From contig CAMVAF010000013.1 of assembly GCA_947165365.1 (NCBI GenBank), forward strand, positions 1 to 34,984: a DNA stretch of 34,984 nucleotides. The letters run 5' to 3'. Position 1 is the stretch's first letter. The number at the start of each line of letters is the position of its first letter. The stretch comes from an uncultured Clostridia bacterium (lineage in GTDB: Bacteria; Bacillota_I; Bacilli_A; RF39; UBA660). The position numbers and the translations under genes were made by a program. Positions 32,331 to 34,984 of the stretch are shown in pieces. The notes beneath the pieces were generated by a model. It was not told the origin of the DNA. It made no database searches and was given only the letters and a program-made list of their open reading frames with translations.

Positions 32331-34984
32331 CTATATATTTTTACTCTTATTATTGTATCTAACAACAAAGTATATACCAAATACACTCATAACAGCTACA
32401 GCTATATAAACAATTGTTTGAACATTCAAAGAAGTCATAGGTACATCAGGAGTATAACCACACTTATTTCTATCAATTATATCTTTAACCAATTGATAAG
32501 AATCATCATCACTATAATCTCCCCATACATAATCGCTTCCATTATAATAACATCCATAATTAGAACAATAATCTTGTTCAGTAATACCAGCTACAAAATA
32601 ATAATCACTTTTATTAAAATAATTACCCCAATAATATTTATTATCATGTAAGAAGCAACCATTATCATCTTTTGCACATTTTACAGAAGTATCCATATCA
32701 GGAACTTTTATATATGTATCATCTGGTGGAGTAACATCCCACACAAACTTATCACCATTAGAATAACATGCAGCATCATCATTCTTTTTACATTTACTTT
32801 CATTTGTAATAGAAGCAACAAAAGTATAGTCAGAATTATTTTTATATTTACCCCAATGATATTCACCAGATTTATCAATGTAGCAAGCATCCTCTTCTTT
32901 TTTACATAATGATTGTGATAAAATATTATCAACCTTCTTATATCCACTTGGTGTTGAATTTGCCCATTTATAATCTGTTCCATCACTATTTACAAAACAC
33001 GCATAAGCTTTACATTCAGACTGATTTTTACCACTAATTAAATATGGATATGAAGAACTACTTCCAGTTGCCCAAACAGCAGAAGTGGCATTAATTAAAT
33101 CCTTTGCATTTGCATAACATGCATAAGTTGTTTTAGGAGGATTGCTTGGCGTTGGCGTAACAGATGAACCGCCACCGCCACCACCACCTGTTTCACATCC
33201 TCTTGTCCATTTAACAGTGTAACATTGTTTTTCAGAATCCCAGTTGCTGTAATACTCTGAAGCACCTGCAATATCAGCCTTCAAAAATGAATTATAACTT
33301 ACACCATTCTCACTTACACAAATATTACGAGTATCGGTCCAATCAGATGTTAATGTTACACTAGAACCAGACATAGAATTTGAACCAGATAAAGACGCAG
33401 TAGGTGTTGAACTTTGATTACATCCTAAATTTGGATAAACATGAAATGAGTATTGTGAACTCCTACTAGAACCAACAGTAACAGATCCAGGAGTAACGCC
33501 TCCATTTGTTGCCGTTACTTTTAATGTTCTTCCAGCACAATTAGTACCTTCAACATTTACAAAAACAACATAATATGAATTTGATGAATATGAATCAGCA
33601 TCATGTGATACTAGACTAGAACTTGTCGAAACACTCGTAATTTTACAACTACCAGAACTATCTGAATCTTTATCATATACATTTATGGTAACACTATTAG
33701 AGGTACAGGTACCAGATGATCCAGTAACCGTCAATGTACCAGAATTATCTGATTTAACCTTAACATAATTGCCATCCACATCTCCACCACTAGAGGAACT
33801 AAGTGTTGATCCATCACCAGCTTCAAATGTACACATAATAGTCTCTCCAGTAGATAACACAGTAGAAGGACATCTTAAAGTACACTCTTCTTCACCAGAT
33901 GAATCACCTGAATTTTTCTTCAAACAAGAATCTTTATCTAAAGATACAATATATTTATATGACGAATCACTACCATACACACCCCAAACATACGTTCCAC
34001 TAGCATCCTTATAACATGCAGATCCATAGTTTGAAGATAATGCATTACATGAAGCAGCTGACGTTATATTACTTTGTGTTGTTTGCAAACTTCCAGTACA
34101 TATCGTAGCCATTGAACAATGTCCACTTGCAAGATTACAGCAACATTTATACGTTGGACAAGAACCACTACTAACATTTTCCCCAGATAATGCTTTAGTT
34201 TTACATTCGGAAGCATCACTTGATGTTATACCATTAATACAACAAGGCGCTGTAATACTTGTTTCACTTACGCATTTACCATTTATCTTTACATATCCAC
34301 TCTTACATACACATGCTGTATTATCAGAATTTGGCTCAGAATTACTATCAATTGCACTACATGTAGTACAAACTCCACCATTTCTTACTTGAGAACTACC
34401 ACAAGTAATGTTTCCTATACATTGAGCATATGTATCGTAATTATTTCTAGAATTATCACATTTTGAACCATTTACAGTTACGAATGAACATTTATCACTT
34501 TGAGTCAAAGACCAACATTGAATAGAATTTCCATCAGGTGTTGGTGTTGGATTAGTACATGCTCCTTCTACTGCTAATGCTCCTATCGTAGTACAAGACA
34601 AATTGTTATCTATTTGAATTGTTGTTCCATAATAACAACAATTTTTCTTAGTTGATGAAGGTGTCGGTGTTGGATTAGTACATGCTCCTTCTGCTGCTGA
34701 TGCTCCTATCGTAGTACAAGACAAATTGTTATCTATTTGAATTGTTGTTCCATAATAACAACAATTTTTCTTAGTTGATGAAGGTGTTGGTGTCGGCGTT
34801 GAATCTTTTATACATGATCCTCCTGATGATGATGCATGGTATCCTGATGCACATTGACCACATATACAATTACTTGATGTTCTTACTGCATATGTTGAAC
34901 AATTTGCTATTGTACATGTATTTGTTGCTGGTGTTGGTGTCGGCGTTGAATCTTTTATACATGATCCTCCTGATGATGATGCAT
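32331..34984 (-). CDS. Large Cys-rich modular surface protein, 5' end outside the window
   Basis: The frame is open without a stop to the right edge (883 codons visible), so the start lies beyond it; a TTG at 34724 is internal. Visible parts, in order: Thr-Pro-rich linkers joining small Cys modules, an EGF-like stretch (CVCKSGYVKINGKCV), a Cys/Trp module (ACYKDASGTYVWGVY...), a probable Ig-like beta domain, a second beta-rich domain ending in a Gly run (GGGGGGG), then six further Cys/Trp modules of about 35 residues (pattern C-[YF]..[YF].W....Y..V..I.....C). At the C-terminus one membrane helix (about the last 30 residues) is followed by the basic tail RYNNKSKNI. No LPXTG motif is present, so it is held by the helix. 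It is likely an adhesin or surface-layer-type protein. It is unrelated in sequence to its neighbours. Confidence 0.75.
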   Translation of the reverse strand, partial: ASSSGGSCIKDSTPTPTPATNTCTIANCSTYAVRTSSNCICGQCASGYHASSSGGSCIKDSTPTPTPSSTKKNCCYYGTTIQIDNNLSCTTIGASAAEGACTNPTPTPSSTKKNCCYYGTTIQIDNNLSCTTIGALAVEGACTNPTPTPDGNSIQCWSLTQSDKCSFVTVNGSKCDNSRNNYDTYAQCIGNITCGSSQVRNGGVCTTCSAIDSNSEPNSDNTACVCKSGYVKINGKCVSETSITAPCCINGITSSDASECKTKALSGENVSSGSCPTYKCCCNLASGHCSMATICTGSLQTTQSNITSAASCNALSSNYGSACYKDASGTYVWGVYGSDSSYKYIVSLDKDSCLKKNSGDSSGEEECTLRCPSTVLSTGETIMCTFEAGDGSTLSSSSGGDVDGNYVKVKSDNSGTLTVTGSSGTCTSNSVTINVYDKDSDSSGSCKITSVSTSSSLVSHDADSYSSNSYYVVFVNVEGTNCAGRTLKVTATNGGVTPGSVTVGSSRSSQYSFHVYPNLGCNQSSTPTASLSGSNSMSGSSVTLTSDWTDTRNICVSENGVSYNSFLKADIAGASEYYSNWDSEKQCYTVKWTRGCETGGGGGGGSSVTPTPSNPPKTTYACYANAKDLINATSAVWATGSSSSYPYLISGKNQSECKAYACFVNSDGTDYKWANSTPSGYKKVDNILSQSLCKKEEDACYIDKSGEYHWGKYKNNSDYTFVASITNESKCKKNDDAACYSNGDKFVWDVTPPDDTYIKVPDMDTSVKCAKDDNGCFLHDNKYYWGNYFNKSDYYFVAGITEQDYCSNYGCYYNGSDYVWGDYSDDDSYQLVKDIIDRNKCGYTPDVPMTSLNVQTIVYIAVAVMSVFGIYFVVRYNNKSKNI
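34561..34783 (-). repeat. Two 123-bp tandem repeats inside the surface protein gene
   Basis: The segment starting at 34561 recurs at 34684 (period 123 bp = 41 codons) with very few base changes. It encodes a CTNPTPTP linker and a CCYYGTT-containing module. Confidence 0.75.
34794..34984 (-). repeat. 147-bp period repeat inside the surface protein gene, reaching the edge
   Basis: The block beginning CGGCGTTGAATC at 34794 recurs at 34941 (147 bp = 49 codons) and encodes the ASSSGGSCIKDSTPTP module. The array continues out of the window. Confidence 0.65.

Noticed and set aside
33769-34014. 81-codon plus-strand ORF opposite the surface protein
   Set aside because: A shadow of the low-complexity Ser/Gly coding region on the minus strand.
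34724-34984. TTG at 34724 as start of the surface protein
   Set aside because: The frame stays open to the window edge with the same Cys-rich repeats, and no ribosome binding site is present; the start is outside.
34561-34984. Tandem repeats as a CRISPR array
   Set aside because: The repeats are 123 and 147 bp long, in frame and coding, without unique spacers.

Overview
This window comes from a very AT-rich, low-GC Gram-positive lineage. It has Bacilli-type housekeeping blocks (lepA-hemW, rpsO-pnp, purA-purB), strong AGGAGG ribosome binding sites, TTGACA/TATAAT-like promoters spaced 16-18 nt, and TGA used as a stop (for example at the end of purB). The combination of LicD proteins, WXG-type small proteins, a modular Cys-rich surface protein and very high AT content fits an uncultured gut Bacillota/Mycoplasmatota-like organism. 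That placement is inference, not something a marker gene here proves.

Layout. 1-620 is mostly non-coding by size but holds a compact locus: a 29-aa hydrophobic peptide on the minus strand facing a convergent plus-strand RNA. 621-3067 (minus) has a membrane-anchored phosphodiester glycosidase-type protein and a membrane protein with a duplicated extracellular domain. 3127-11890 (minus) is a surface-glycan operon read from one promoter at about 11909-11937: two GT2 glycosyltransferases, a CTP-dependent cytidylyltransferase, an extended SDR, a double-LicD protein, a single-LicD protein, a Wzx-like flippase and a GT4 glycosyltransferase. The cytidylyltransferase and SDR probably make a CDP-activated polyol or sugar whose phosphate unit the three LicD domains attach to the glycan. 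12026-15047 (minus) is a type VII secretion (ESX/WXG) style effector cassette: two small helical proteins, a Gly/Ser-rich small protein, a 458-aa protein with an N-terminal zinc ribbon and a C-terminal papain-like domain, and a downstream candidate immunity gene. It lies directly behind a membrane-anchored polysaccharide deacetylase. 16455-20715 (minus) is a secreted coiled-coil protein plus an MMPL/RND transporter, with a divergent TetR regulator at 20891-21460.

21461-21946 contains a second copy of the small hydrophobic peptide/convergent RNA locus. Housekeeping genes follow: rubrerythrin, purA-purB (plus), then hemW-lepA (minus). 28424-29522 is an XRE regulator with a BRO/DinD-like gene, flanked by a 33-bp direct repeat that is the tail of the XRE gene. 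Then come tRNA-Thr(CGU), pnp, rpsO, and a large Cys-rich surface protein that runs off the right edge.

The most interesting signal is the pair of small loci at about 52-378 and 21506-21847. Each has two convergent near-consensus promoters, a tiny membrane peptide behind a strong ribosome binding site, an intrinsic terminator, and a 28-nt leader segment repeated in inverted orientation at the other end. The toxin-like mRNA can therefore pair its 5' leader with its own 3' end. The repeat sequence differs between the two loci, but the pairing is preserved in both, some changes being compensated and others tolerated as G-U pairs. This looks like an undescribed family of type I toxin-antitoxin modules.
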